Assembly: GCA_007449985.2 (NCBI GenBank)
Contig: VIIQ02000575.1
Location: 434,001-498,000 of the forward strand
Source of the DNA: Desmodesmus armatus
Taxonomy: Eukaryota; Chlorophyta; Chlorophyceae; Sphaeropleales; Scenedesmaceae
Reading direction: 5' to 3'
DNA: 64,000 bases
Positions within the stretch are counted from its first letter, which is position 1. Every line of letters starts with the position of its first letter. The notes beneath the pieces were generated by a model that was not told the origin of the DNA, did no database searches, and saw only the letters and a program-made list of their open reading frames with translations. This document shows positions 21,697 through 32,989 of this stretch, one piece after another. A program made the position numbers and the translations under genes.

Positions 21697-24224
21697 CTCA
21701 AGCTGACAGAGTTGTGTTGGTGTCTTTGGTGGGGGCTTTAAACTTGTGCGAGGGAAATCATGTTTGAGTTTGTTAGGAGCTGCTGCTTGACAGTTTGGCA
21801 AGCCCTAGAGTTCAAATAGGGTTCAAGTCAGTGGAGGTTCTCTGCAATGCACGTACCCCCTCCCTGCTCAGGGGCCGTCATGTCTGGCAGTGTGCATTGT
21901 GCTCCTGTTCCTGTGTTTGATCGTGAGCTTTCAGTGTGGCACGTTGTCGTGGATGCACGGTGGCGCCAAAGTGCTGCACCTGTGGCTGGGCAGTGCCTGT
22001 CACCTGATCTGTGGTGTTGTGGACTGCAGGCACATGCGTGCTAGAAATGCCATCCCAAGGCCTGCATGTGGCACTTCATTGGTCTGATAAACTTGAACAC
22101 TCCCGTGCTCTGATCAAACGCGCTCTCAGGAAGAACTGCAATCTGCTGGCAGAGGCGCTGTCCAGACAGTGGAAATGTCCACGTGCGAACCCCCAGCTTG
22201 CAGTACACGACACGGCACCTGGGCCTCAACCGTGTTCAAGATGTTCGAAACGTACGCGTAATTCAACGGGGGTCGGTCGACTTTTCAACCCCGATCACTT
22301 GCTCAAAAGTGCGAGTCCGGCGAGCCCCGCCCTTCCTTGGCGCGACGCGCCGCGCAAGTGACGTAGGCAACCTTGACTTCTTTGCGCTGGAAGGTCATCA
22401 CGTACAAGCTGTATTGCGAATTATGTTGCAATGCCCCCTTGATTTCCTTGGTCCTTTGTGGGGCTGCAGCAGCTAGGGCTCGTCGGGTTGGTGTCCCTGT
22501 TTTGAACGCTCACACGCTGTGCTGAGGCGTGAGGGCGTGTGGTGCTCAGTCCTCAGAGTATTGTGCCATTTGGGGCTGCAAAGGGGCTCGTGAAAGACTG
22601 GGTTACGTGTCCAACGTTGTTTTGCTGGCGGGCAGAGGGGAGAGAGGTGTCAGGTTCCTTGGAAGGGAAGGGCACAGCCATAACTGAAGGTGTGTGTACT
22701 CTTCCACCACCACCAGCAGCGGAGACAATTGTCAGGCATATCCAACCATGGATGCTTGAGCTTGCAGACACACAGGCACCCACTCTTTGGTCACACTGTG
22801 TGTGTAATTGTTGCACCATCTGAGCTGGTAGTGTTGTGCGCAACCTGTTGTAGTTGCATTCACATCTCTTGGCTGGGAACAGCAGAGTAAGATATGGCGC
22901 GCCAATCCCCTGCTTGCAGGGTTGCAGTTTGGTGTGGCTTTCTTGTGTCCTTCTGACAGCAGCAGCAGCAGCAGGGTTGGTAACTCTAAGCTGGTGCAGC
23001 ACACCCTGCAGCCCTCTCATGACAGAGTCAAGCTGAGCATGCAGCCAATGCCAATCGCCCATGCTGCCAGGGTGTTTTGTGTGCATGCAGCTTGGGGTGT
23101 TATCGGATGAGTGCACGTCACTCAATAAGAGTGGACGCCAAGTTGCCGGCGGAACAGGCACAACAGCCACCAGCCTGTGTGTTGCACTCACTAGCAAGGC
23201 GATCATGCTGCATGTACAGAACTGCTGCCGCACCGTTACTTTGGCAGCAGGTTGCACCCTGTAGAGTTGTACCCGGTTGAGAACTGTAATTTCAAGTGAA
23301 GTGTGCTGCCCGATGCTGTTGCGGATGACGACGAGGTGTGGACGAGTGGTGCCTGTGTTCCAACCAGAGGGCTGCTCAGTTGCGCCCTATCCTGCATCCC
23401 ACGTTTCCCCAACCTGGGTGCGCTGTGACCCTACCACCACTTCTGTCCTCTGATGTTGTCATGTTGCGATGTGCAGTAGCCTGTGAAAGACCTGCACAGT
23501 GTTGCTTCTGTATCTTGTGCGTTTTACTCGCTGCTGAGCAGCAGCCTCCCATCTCCAATGCATGCGATTTGTCAACTGCCTGAGCCAGCGCATCAAAACC
23601 TGGCATGCATTCATGAACAGCCTCTAGGATCCAATGACACACACTGGGGTAGGGCGAGCACACTGGAAGGGTGGTGGTGTGGTTGGACAGGCTAGTCCAT
23701 GTGCCAAAAAAGAATGCACTGACCACAGCTGGTAGATGCCTGAGCAGCCTTACTGCTGGCAGCTTGCTGGCAGCCCGTCTCAGGAGTGCCCGCAACGGTA
23801 GAGCAGCAGACTGAGTCACTCAACCAGACGTCACACGCCTGCGTGGGGCGTGCGCAGAAGCCACAAACAGCCACACTCAGGGTCGTTGCATTTGACACAC
23901 CAAACCAGAAAGCGGTCTCCCGTGCAAAGCAACTGCACTCCCAAGGAGAAGAAGACACACAACCTGGAACACAGACACATCGGGCATCAACGTCTGAATA
24001 GCTGCCATAACCCCTTGCCACACACCCTATTGTACCCTGGGCTAGCTGACTTGAGCGTTGCCTTTCCCGACAGGGTTTTGAGGAATCATCAATCGAGGAA
24101 GCGGTCCCCCATGGTTGTTAGGGTTTGTACATCTGCAACACACGCGTACGAATGGCCCACAACCAGCGGCACCTCGTTGGGGCCCTGTCTGTCAGTCTGG
24201 CACAGTCTTCCCTATTTCTGGCCC
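21697..24224. other. No firm gene; one weak - strand ORF
   Basis: Mostly unique sequence with no clear exon structure. The longest candidate is a - strand ORF at 22553-23257, listed separately. Confidence 0.4.
22553..23257 (-). CDS. Hypothetical ORF, weak
   Basis: A 234-codon - strand ORF. The middle (MGDWHWLHAQLDSVMRGLQ) has a plausible protein-like composition, but no domain, signal peptide or splice context supports it. It could equally be chance in GC-rich DNA. Confidence 0.15.
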   Translation of the reverse strand: MQPAAKVTVRQQFCTCSMIALLVSATHRLVAVVPVPPATWRPLLLSDVHSSDNTPSCMHTKHPGSMGDWHWLHAQLDSVMRGLQGVLHQLRVTNPAAAAAVRRTQESHTKLQPCKQGIGAPYLTLLFPAKRCECNYNRLRTTLPAQMVQQLHTQCDQRVGACVSASSSIHGWICLTIVSAAGGGGRVHTPSVMAVPFPSKEPDTSLPSARQQNNVGHVTQSFTSPFAAPNGTIL

Positions 24225-25330
24225 TCAGCAGTTGGAAAACGCCAAAACGTTTTCGTCGCAGGCGTCACAACTTGTGATGGGTGTTGGTGTAGACATGCGT
24301 TTGACAAAGCATGCGAGGCACCTGCGAAGTAGACAACACGTCACGTCAGGCAGACGGTGAGCTTCTGCTGCAGCTTCCACTGCATGTGAATGAATGGTTC
24401 GATGAATGACGTCAGCAGACCTTGAGCTGCCATTCAAGAAGTCCCCCCGTCTGACACACTCGTACCTGTATGCGCATGCCTCCCCAGCCTTGTCAAGGTT
24501 TTTGGCAATTAGGTCCATCACCTTGACCGCTTTGCCCAGGACCGCCTTCACATCTCCTGGAATGGCCTTGCCCTTGCGTATGTATGTATCTATGATCTGC
24601 GCCACCCCGTCAATAGTAGGCGACATGCCACCGTACCTGCAGGCAGTGGTGCAAGTTTTGCTTGTGATTTTCAGTAGCCTCGCAACCTGCGCGGCGCCGG
24701 TCAGCCGTGGTGTGAAACACTCACTTGATTTGGAGTGCCTCGAGGACAGCCGGCTTGGAAGCAGGGTCCGAGCCTGGAGGAAACAGGCCACCCAATGCTG
24801 ATGTTGGGGCAGTGTTGCGCTGTGGGGTCGAGGCGGCAGCAGGGGCGTCGTCTGGCTCTGCCAATCTGCCCACGGTTGCGACGCGTGGTGCTTGGGACGC
24901 TGATGTGGTGGGGTCAGCTGCTGCGGCACTGACGATGTTGGCCACGTAGACAATTGATTGTGCATTCTGGGAGCAGGGAGTATCGCTTTTGGGGTCTGTC
25001 CCAGTCTTGGCCCACGACGACCCAATGGAATCAAAGCCGTAGCAGCGAACTCGCCATTCACCATCATGGCAGGGCAAGTAAACAACAGGGTCACTGTAGC
25101 AACAGCCCGCAAACTTGTTGGCCGTCAGCTTGGCTCGGCAACAGTAATGGTCTGTGCCATCTTGCCGAATTATGAACGGATGCTTGCCAGGAGGCTCTAC
25201 AGTGCACCTGTCGTACTGCGCTCCGGCCACTGCGAGCGGTTGCCGCGCGCTCTCGGCAACGCACAGCAGTAGGGCAAGTGCTACGACGGTGGCGCCCCCC
25301 TCGAGCTCAGGCTGGTGCGCATGGTGATGG
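24225..25330 (-). CDS. Secreted Cys-rich protein, three exons, unknown function
   Basis: Exons on the - strand: about 25330-24725, 24636-24466 and 24321-24225, ending with TGA. Both introns have GT...AG ends (GTGAGT...CTGCAG, 88 bp; GTACGAG...TTCGCAG) and both join in phase 2. The protein opens with a hydrophobic segment (ATVVALALLLCVAESA) that looks like a signal peptide. A region with many Cys follows (YDRC, HYCC, GCCY, LPCHDGEW, RCYG, DTPC), then an Ala/Pro/Thr-rich linker. Next comes a helical region (TIDGVAQIIDTYIRKGKAIPGDVKAVLGKAV), and it ends with CLACF... CDACDEN. This suggests a disulfide-bonded extracellular or cell-wall protein. The start is uncertain: an ATG just upstream is one frame away across a G6 run, so a one-base indel or an extra 5' exon is possible. 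Confidence 0.6.
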
Positions 25331-28300
25331 GGCTGGTGAGGGATTGTAGAGCAGAACTGGCAGTGTGCATGGGTGAATGCAGTGGGAGGTGTGAGTTGGC
25401 GGCAGTGGGAGCAGCACCCATATGCATGCGTAAAACATGCATGCATAGCGAAAAACATCAACGGCCCCGGCACTGAGCACCCGGGATCCCGGGCACACAA
25501 CCCACTTTGCAGCAACCCATGGACGTGCATACGTGGCATGCCCACCTGATACAGGCCTGTGCGGTGTGTTGCCTCCAAGCACCTGGTATCAACCTGCAGC
25601 TGCAATTCATAGCAGCAGCAAGGGTGCCCACCGGTTTGGTGGAGGGGAGCTGTTGATCAGCTTCGGAGAGCTTAGCTGACACTATCAACCCTCTCAAAAC
25701 GTGGTCTACTATCAAATTAGGTGCTGCTATAGCCACGTGCGAGCTGGTTGCATCCCGTCCTGACTGATCAGTGCACAAGGGGGCAAACCCATTCACCAGC
25801 CCAGGGACGGGCAGCCCCGAGCCGGAATATATCATGAATGCATACAATGGTCTAAAGCGCACCATTTACGTGGCATACGCACCTGAGACAGGCTTCGGCA
25901 AAGCTTTCTGTCGGGTTGCCGGGGTTCCGAGAGCAGAAAGTGGAGGATCAGACGCTTTGAAAGGCTGGTGTTGTGTTTGGTTGCTCGATAATCTTGATGA
26001 CTTGATGTCAGGGCTGTTAGATAGTGCAGACAAAACAAAACAAAGTAACTGCTGCAGTGAGCAAAGTTGGTGTGAAAAGAATGGGGTGTGACGTGGAGGG
26101 GGTGACGTGGATCTGTGAAGAATATGCGTGTGCAGAGTGTTGCTGGGTCTGGTGAATGCTGATTGTGGCACTGCCAGGCTTAGGCGACACTCTGTGGGGT
26201 CAGTGAATGTAACAATTTACGGTGCTGGATCATGATGTTTCCAGCACCGTTCATTGGTAATTACCAATGCCTTTTTAAAGGCAACCCCACATGTTTGCTA
26301 TCGGCCGTTGAAACACACGGTAGCAACTGGGCCAGTGGACAGTGTTGGCTTCTGTCCTCGGTTCGACTTATGCTTTTTTTTACGATGTACTATCATGCTG
26401 GGCCTGCCACAGCTGAACTCTGGTGCGCTCTGCACTGGGCAGCTGGCCTTGTTGGCTGATTAGGGGAGCTTTACAGATGATCACCTGCTGGCCCAGGTTG
26501 GCTAAGTTAGCTGGTGTGTCCTGCTAGATTGGCTGACTCCGCCTGAGGCAGCACCTGGGGAAGTACTGGATGTCTGTTACGTCCCTGGACCTGAGGTGGA
26601 AGGTGGCCTTCTGAGGCATTAATTCTCGTTGTCTGCTTGTGTGTTTTGCTAGGCAAGCGTGTGTCAGGTTGCGTGGTGTGAAAGGCTGTTTTCTTGGATG
26701 TGCGCTGCTTAGGAGAGTTTGGCTGGGTTACAGATCAATTATGGTATTGACCTACATGTTTGGGTTTTTGGCCAACCCTAGGGCTACTGGTAGCAACCGT
26801 CTTGATAGGATAGTTTTCTCAGAGCGTATCTTAGTAATAGTGCTTGTGTGATTGTACAGCAACTCTTGATTTGCCTGCAGGGTTGAGTCACCTGAATGAT
26901 TCATGCTGGCTGCATGTTCAACATGAAGTTCATGATGCTTGTGTTGTTGGAAGGTTGTGCCTCAGTATACTGGATGATTGTCATGCAATGTAAAGTGGTC
27001 AACATCAACTTGATTGTCACACTCACTTCTGTGAAGTCTGTGAAGTTTCAAACGCCACATGCAGTGCTGAACGGCTGCTGATTGTGGCCTAGGCCTGAAC
27101 CTCACGGCAGCTGCCCGGCAGCATGAAGATCGCAGCCGTCTGCACCAGCATCAAGCCAGCACATTCAACACGAGGTAGCCATACCAGCAGCTTGCTTCGG
27201 TTGCCTGCAGCTGAGAGTACTTGTACATGCAGTGGCTGTGTTTGGCACCCTACCACCTCTTGCAAGATGTTCCAACCACCATGACGCTGGGTTTGGCAAG
27301 CAACAGGGTTGGAACCAGGTTGGAACCAGGCTTGCAATCTGCATTCTGTATGTTGGTGGAGAAGGTATGCCACAATGTGACATCCCTGTAGCGACCTCGT
27401 TTACATGCATGAACTTTGGGAGTGTTCCTGTCACAGGGCAGCTAGTCGCAGCAGATGATGTGCGGTGGTGACTGTTTGTTGTAGATAATGCACGGCTTCA
27501 CACAGCCAGTTTGAGACTAGTCGGCTTGTTGGTGCACTGCATGACTGACAGGATGTCCGCAGGCACTTCTGGAAAAGGTTGGGGGGGGGGTCACAGTCAC
27601 AATTGGTTACACACGGGACGCAGCAACACACTTTGTTGCCGGTGCGTCAGCATTTCCAATACAGCGTAAGCAACGCATTTGCCGCAGTGCCCCGAGGTAG
27701 TGAGAATCACTGGCACCCACAGCCGGCAGTCACGAGCTGAGCACTAGAGAGAGACAGCATTGTCATGTAGTGCAGTGGTGCAGCCTTTCCAGTCAGCTAG
27801 CGAGACCGCGACGAAGGCACACAAAAAGTGCACGCACCTCTTCGACGGCCGCCCTGCATGTACCAAAGTACTACCTTGGCACACCAAACACAACACAAGA
27901 GAAGTGAAGGCAGCGTGCGTGACCATATGCATGCAGTGAGATGCAATTCATATCCTAGCCTACCTACAGTACCTGCATTCCTCAAATAGCTGCTGCTGTA
28001 CGGAAACCCAGTGATACAAGGGGGTGGTACTAGCCACGCATACACGGCCACCCCTCCTCAGCCATACACAGTGTGTTGCCGCTGCTGCCGCAGTGGCACG
28101 GCACGTGCACTCATCAGCCGCTCGCTGCCAGCAGTGCTGCTGCATTGGCAGCAGCACATGACTAGACCCAGATGCAGTGCATCTCTCTAACACAGTCGGC
28201 GGACGCTGTGGAGTGGTGGAGCGTGCCAGAGGCTGCGCTGCAACATAACAGTGCCGCTTTGGTGGGCCACCCACATTACCCCACATATGATGCATGCATG

Positions 28301-28869
28301 ATGCAACAGTCCGTGCCACACTGTGAAGAAAGACAATGCATAGCAACAATAACAACATCAACTGAATTGCCTGGATCACACCAATCAACTTCACCTTCTG
28401 CTCTGAAAATGCGAGGGTGTCTGGCTGTCACTGCCTGCATCATGCACCAGTCTACACAGCTGCATGAATGTGATTCTAGCTGCCCCACCCCACTTTCACG
28501 AAACTCCTGCGTCTTGCTAATGCACACTGCACCAGTCGCCAGAGAATCAGCCAGATAATCTGCCAGCGCAAAACCCTAACTTCCTGTGGGTTGGTAACCG
28601 GTATCTGTAGCTGCCTCTACGCTGCAGTAGCTACAGGATCACGTCAGGGCTGTTGCACTGCAATGCAAGCACCGCTGCAGCCGCAAGCATTCATCCGATA
28701 AACACACAGACAAACGCGCCACAACATATGTAGGCAGTGCCTGCAAACAACACAAAGCCCTCTGCAGCAGCCTTGGCCCCAAGAATTCTCACTGCTGCAA
28801 GCAGCCACCATGCATTGTGCTTTGCTCTCCCGAACAATCTCAGCTGAGGCCTTGTTCCCTGCTGCTGCA
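25331..28869. other. No gene recognised
   Basis: Unique, relatively AT-rich sequence. ORFs are short and without recognisable features. A - strand stretch at 25460-25860 and a + strand ORF at 25771-26091 overlap and neither is convincing. Possible undetected small exons cannot be excluded. Confidence 0.4.
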
Positions 28870-29960
28870 TCACATACTCAACAGCTGCTTGATTCCCACA
28901 CCTTTTGCCGCAAGTGCACGCGCAGCAGAGACGCTGGCCAGCTTGCTACAGCCGCCCGGCTCCCCAGACTGCATCACCCGCCCCTGGCTACGGCTGCTGT
29001 GGCAGCTGCTGTTGCTGTGCAAACACCGAGCTGCCGCCAGGGAACGCTGCTGCCATCTGCTGCTGCTGCTGCTGCTGCTGGTGGAGGGCCTCACCCTCTG
29101 CCAGGCTGCCTGCTCCTGCTGCTGCAGCAGCAGCAGCGTCTGGGTAGGCCCCCATGATGGCCACCGCCCCTGCTGCTGCTGCCGCGGCCGCAGCTGTGGG
29201 GCTTGGCAGGGGTGACCCCATCATCAGCAGCTGCTGGTTGATTGTCAGGGGGCTCCTGCTGCTGTCAGCCATGTCGACATCCACCTGTAAGTGCATGGGT
29301 TGGAGGGTGGGTGCAGCGGGTGCAGGGCAGGAGTCACACAGCAGGAGCAGCTTGTGAGCATGAGCTCTGCCGCGTCCATTTATTTTCCGATGTTCATCTA
29401 AAACACCATCAGGTGGGGAATGCAAGAGACAACTACTTTCAACCACCTTCATTGACTCTCACAGCCCCATTTATTTCAAACCCACTTGACGGCTTGTCTT
29501 TGGCTCGGAACCCCACTCAGCTCCTTGCATCCCAGCTGCCCTCCTACGACCCATTCCACCCCACACAGAAAGTGGCCGTATGCCCAAGCCCCTCCCACGC
29601 ACCTGTGCTGGGTGAAGGTGTGGGTCCACCACAGGGTCCTGGGCCAGCTCTTGCATAAGGTCCTGCCAGAAGTCAGTGGACAGCATCACAGCATCACCAC
29701 CATATGGTGGCGCCGCCAGCACTCCACTGCCACTGCCATCATCACCGGTGCCTGCACCTGCTGGCCCCATCCCTACTGCTGCCATACTAGCTGGCAGCAC
29801 TGTCCCTGCTGCTGCTGCTGCTGCGGCTGCTGTTCGAGAGGCCTGTATGTGGGGCTGCAGCATGCCTGTGGGGCTGGACAGGCTCTCCTGCACCAGCAGT
29901 GCCTGCTGCTGCTGCTGCTGCTGCTGTTGCACTGTGATGCTGACCATGGTCCTGTCAGGC
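28870..29960 (-). CDS. Possible C-terminal region of a heat-shock-factor-like activator
   Basis: Two - strand exons. Exon a (about 29960-29603) reads a poly-Q run, ALLVQESLSSPTGMLQ, an Ala-rich stretch and STDFWQDLMQELAQDPVVDPH, ending CAG|GTGCGTGG. Exon b starts at 29284 after a CTTACAG acceptor and joins in phase 0: VDVDMADSSRSPLTINQQ, Ala- and Gln-rich sequence, then KLASVSAARALAAKGVGIKQ to the stop at 28870 after one frame change at a CAG tract. The DFWQDLM motif (aromatic, hydrophobic, acidic) resembles the AHA activation motif of plant heat-shock factors. The HSF DNA-binding domain is not in the window, because gene D-like + strand sequence starts where upstream exons would lie. Family assignment is tentative. 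Confidence 0.4.
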
Positions 29961-30408
29961 AAGACTCTCGATGTGATGATGGAGGGAGGGGAGGGCGAGG
30001 GGGAGGAGGTGTCCTCACAGCCGCCACCGCCGCTGCAGCAGCAGCAGCAGCAGCAGGTGCCCATATACCAGCAGCCGGACCTTGACCACTGCTCGGCGAG
30101 CACCATCTGGCTGCTGCTGCAGCTGCTGCTGCTGAGCGCGCATCTACTGCCCCAGCAGCAGCAGCAGCAACCCATCAGGCTGGCTCAGAGCCCCTGCTGT
30201 GTGCTGAGGTCCTAGCAGTGTCACATGCTAGCTTGGAGGGAGGGCAGGAGGGTGGGCGGGAGGGTGGGGAAGATGGTGGGGAGGAGGGTGGGGACGAGGG
30301 TGGGGGGGGGAGGGAGGGAGGGAGGTCCAAGCTGTCAGCTTCCCTGGGTGTAAAGATGGAAGGAGGTGAGAGTGGGCGAATGGAGGTGCGGCCGCACCCT
30401 CAGCAGCC

Positions 30409-30442
<34 letters not shown>

Positions 30443-31401
30443 GCGGCAGTGATTGGTACACCTGCACGTGCAGCAGCTGTTTGCCAGCGCCGTTCTGTCC
30501 CGCCACATGTCAAGCATATCAGGGACTCTCATGCTGCAAAAGCAGCAGCAGCAGCATCTGCAACTCTCAACACTGATGCCAGGGCACAGCAGGCACAGCA
30601 GGCACACCTGGCGACTGGCAGTGCAGCAGCAGCGCTCACACCAGCACCAGCAGCTTGCTCTACTGTTATCATCCAAGCCCCAGCCAGCGCTGTTGAGGAG
30701 ATCCTTGCAGCACCAGCGCGTGCAGCAGCACCGTCACTGGCACCAGCGGCAGCAGCTGCAGCAGCAGTGTCATCAGCAACAGAAGGTGCCACTTTAAGCT
30801 CGGCCTCACAAGCTGCATGCAGCCCTACATCAGCAACGGCAGCTGGTGGTGGTGGTTGCATGGCAGCGGCTGTTGGTGAGGCTACCCCTGGGGTGCAGCG
30901 GGTTGCTGCCGCGGCAGCGGGATCAACACTAGCACTGCAGGTGGCTTCCCCTCTGCGGCAGAGGCAGCAGAAACTGCGGCAGTGGGAACCCCAGCCCCAC
31001 CGGCAGCAGCTGCAGCAGCAGCACAGGCAGACGACGGTGGTGGTGTTGACAGCTCCATTGCCCCACGCGCACTGCCAGAGTACTCCACCCTCGTTGCTGC
31101 TGAGTCAGCGCTGTGGGGTCTGGCAGCACATGTGAGGCTACCTGTCAGGCAGATGCAGCAGCTGAGGCAGGCACTGCGGCGGCTGGCAGCAATGGAGCAG
31201 CAGGCGGCAGCAACAGCAGCAGGGGCAGCAGCAGGAGGGGCAGCAGGGGTGGCTGCAGCGCCGGGAACATCAGGGGCCGGTGTCGACAAGCTGCAAAGGT
31301 TTGAGGCAGATTATGCTTGTGTGCGGGCGTGGGGGTTGACAGGCAGCAGGGGTATGGTGTTGGAGGTGTTGGAGTCGATGCTGCAGCATGTGCTGCAGTA
31401 G
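29940..31401 (+). CDS. Gene D: third SLW-family paralog
   Basis: The + strand frame from about 29940 reads KTLDVMMEGGEGEGEEVSSQPPPP and QQPDLDHC, matching motifs of gene C (ATIDLCSEE...EEVSSQ) and gene A (HQQPDLGHY). A Glu/Gly-rich block (30235-30330) follows, then Ala/Gln-rich sequence in the frame of 30218-31135. The C-terminal domain is in a different frame, 30940-31401: LPEYSTLVAAESALWGLAAHV, VRQMQQLRQALRRLAAMEQ, an Ala/Gly loop, and LQRFEADYACVRAWGL, ending at TAG 31399-31401. It is closer to gene C than to gene A. The frame change between 30900 and 30950 may be an intron or an indel. No start is identified, and the copy may be 5'-truncated against the - strand gene at about 29930. Confidence 0.5.
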
Positions 31402-32989
31402 ACCAGGGGATTGTGCAGGCGTGCAAGGTTGGTTTTTGTTGTGACCAAGGGGTTTTGTGTATGGGATCTTCGCAAAGCCGTGTCTGTGCTGCAGTCACCC
31501 TCCGATGTGGTGGCTTGCTGCTTGACAGAGTGCAGGAGGGAGTTTTATGTGCGCGGCCTCCCCAGTGCAGGCTTCGGTTGAGGTGTTACATCGAGCCTAC
31601 ATGTTAGGTGATGATTTCCAAGGTGGTTGTCGCTGCTGCTGCTCCTCTGCTGCTGCCAGAGCAATGCTGGCTTGCCACCAGCGCATGACAGCAGGTAGGC
31701 GCAATTACCTGCCACTGACTGTTTGTCAGGCTGGTGAATTTCTTAAAAACTGCCTTCCACCCTCACTAACAGGGGGGTGGGATTGGCATGTTGTGTCACG
31801 ACATGCCTGGAGGTGCCTTGTGTGCCTAAACGTAAGTGTGTCTGATTTGGGTCTGGTGATCTGACTTGCAAGTGGAAGCTGCTTGACCAGTGCAGGAGAA
31901 CCCCCTAATCTGTCGGTAATAGGGATGCTGATGTAAGAGAGTGTGGGAAGTATGTATTAGAGGGGATGGTGCAGCCGACCTCAATTAGCCAGGCTCAGCC
32001 TAGTGAGATGGTTCAAGTGCAGGACCAGGTGCACATTGTGATTGCACTGGCCTGTGGCAACTGCATCCCCAAACAGTTGTCTAGTGATCACTGAAATTGT
32101 GATGGGTCTAAGTGGCACTCAACCGTGATGACACATTCTGCACACATGCCCTTCCCATGTTGGTGCAAAAAGTCAAAGCATCAGTCAAACTCTGTTGTGC
32201 AAAACTGCAGCGACGACAGAACTCATGATACCTTTGATGCTGTATTCACTTTGTGTCTAAAACTCCTGGTGCACGCTGCCTGGCTGTCGAGGTTGATAAC
32301 TCCTACTTGAAGTGATGTGCGATGAGAGTACATGCCTGATCATGGCAGGCCTACAGCTTCTGGGTATGAGCTTGTTATGACTGTACTCAGCAAGAGACTG
32401 CGTCAATGATGGCTAAGCACAAAGTCACTGCCAGGTACTGTGGGCACCCACAACAGCTGCTACTGTTGCACTCAACAATCAGCTGATGGGACTTGGCACA
32501 CTTGTGCACAGGGGGGGCAGCCACAGCAGCAGGCTCCTACAAGAAGATGCCTCTTGCCGGACTTGGAGCAACCCAGGTGATGCATCGGACCTTATCTAGC
32601 CCACAACTGCTTGCCTGACTCTAGCTGACCTGACCTGACCTGACCGTTTGTGTTGCACCACAGCTGGCGCCTGCCTGCAAAGCGAGCTGTCCATCAAGAC
32701 CTCGACCTCGATGATGGTGCGTGCTTCTACAGCACTGTCTGTGTTGACCTAGCTCGCTGGCAGCTGTCACACACACCATCAGCACCGCTCTCCACACGCT
32801 TGTGCAACACAGCGCATCCAGCATGTCTCAGTGTGAGACCTTACACAGCCCTCAGCACAAGCAGCAGCATCCTCAGCAGCAGCAAAGACGGCATAGGTAG
32901 TCCGTGGGCCTCTCCAGGCCTCTGATGTGCACTGAGTTGCCCCCACCGCCCATCCTGCCTATGTCCTCTACCTCTACCTTGCCTTGCAG
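31402..32989. other. No gene recognised
   Basis: Intergenic-looking sequence with one TGTAA-type word near 31933 that may serve gene D. The 5' exon(s) of the following coiled-coil gene may lie here but were not recognised. Confidence 0.35.

Noticed and set aside
25458..26091. Overlapping ORFs on both strands around 25.5-26.1 kb
   Set aside because: They conflict with each other and lack domains, splice phase agreement or paralogs.
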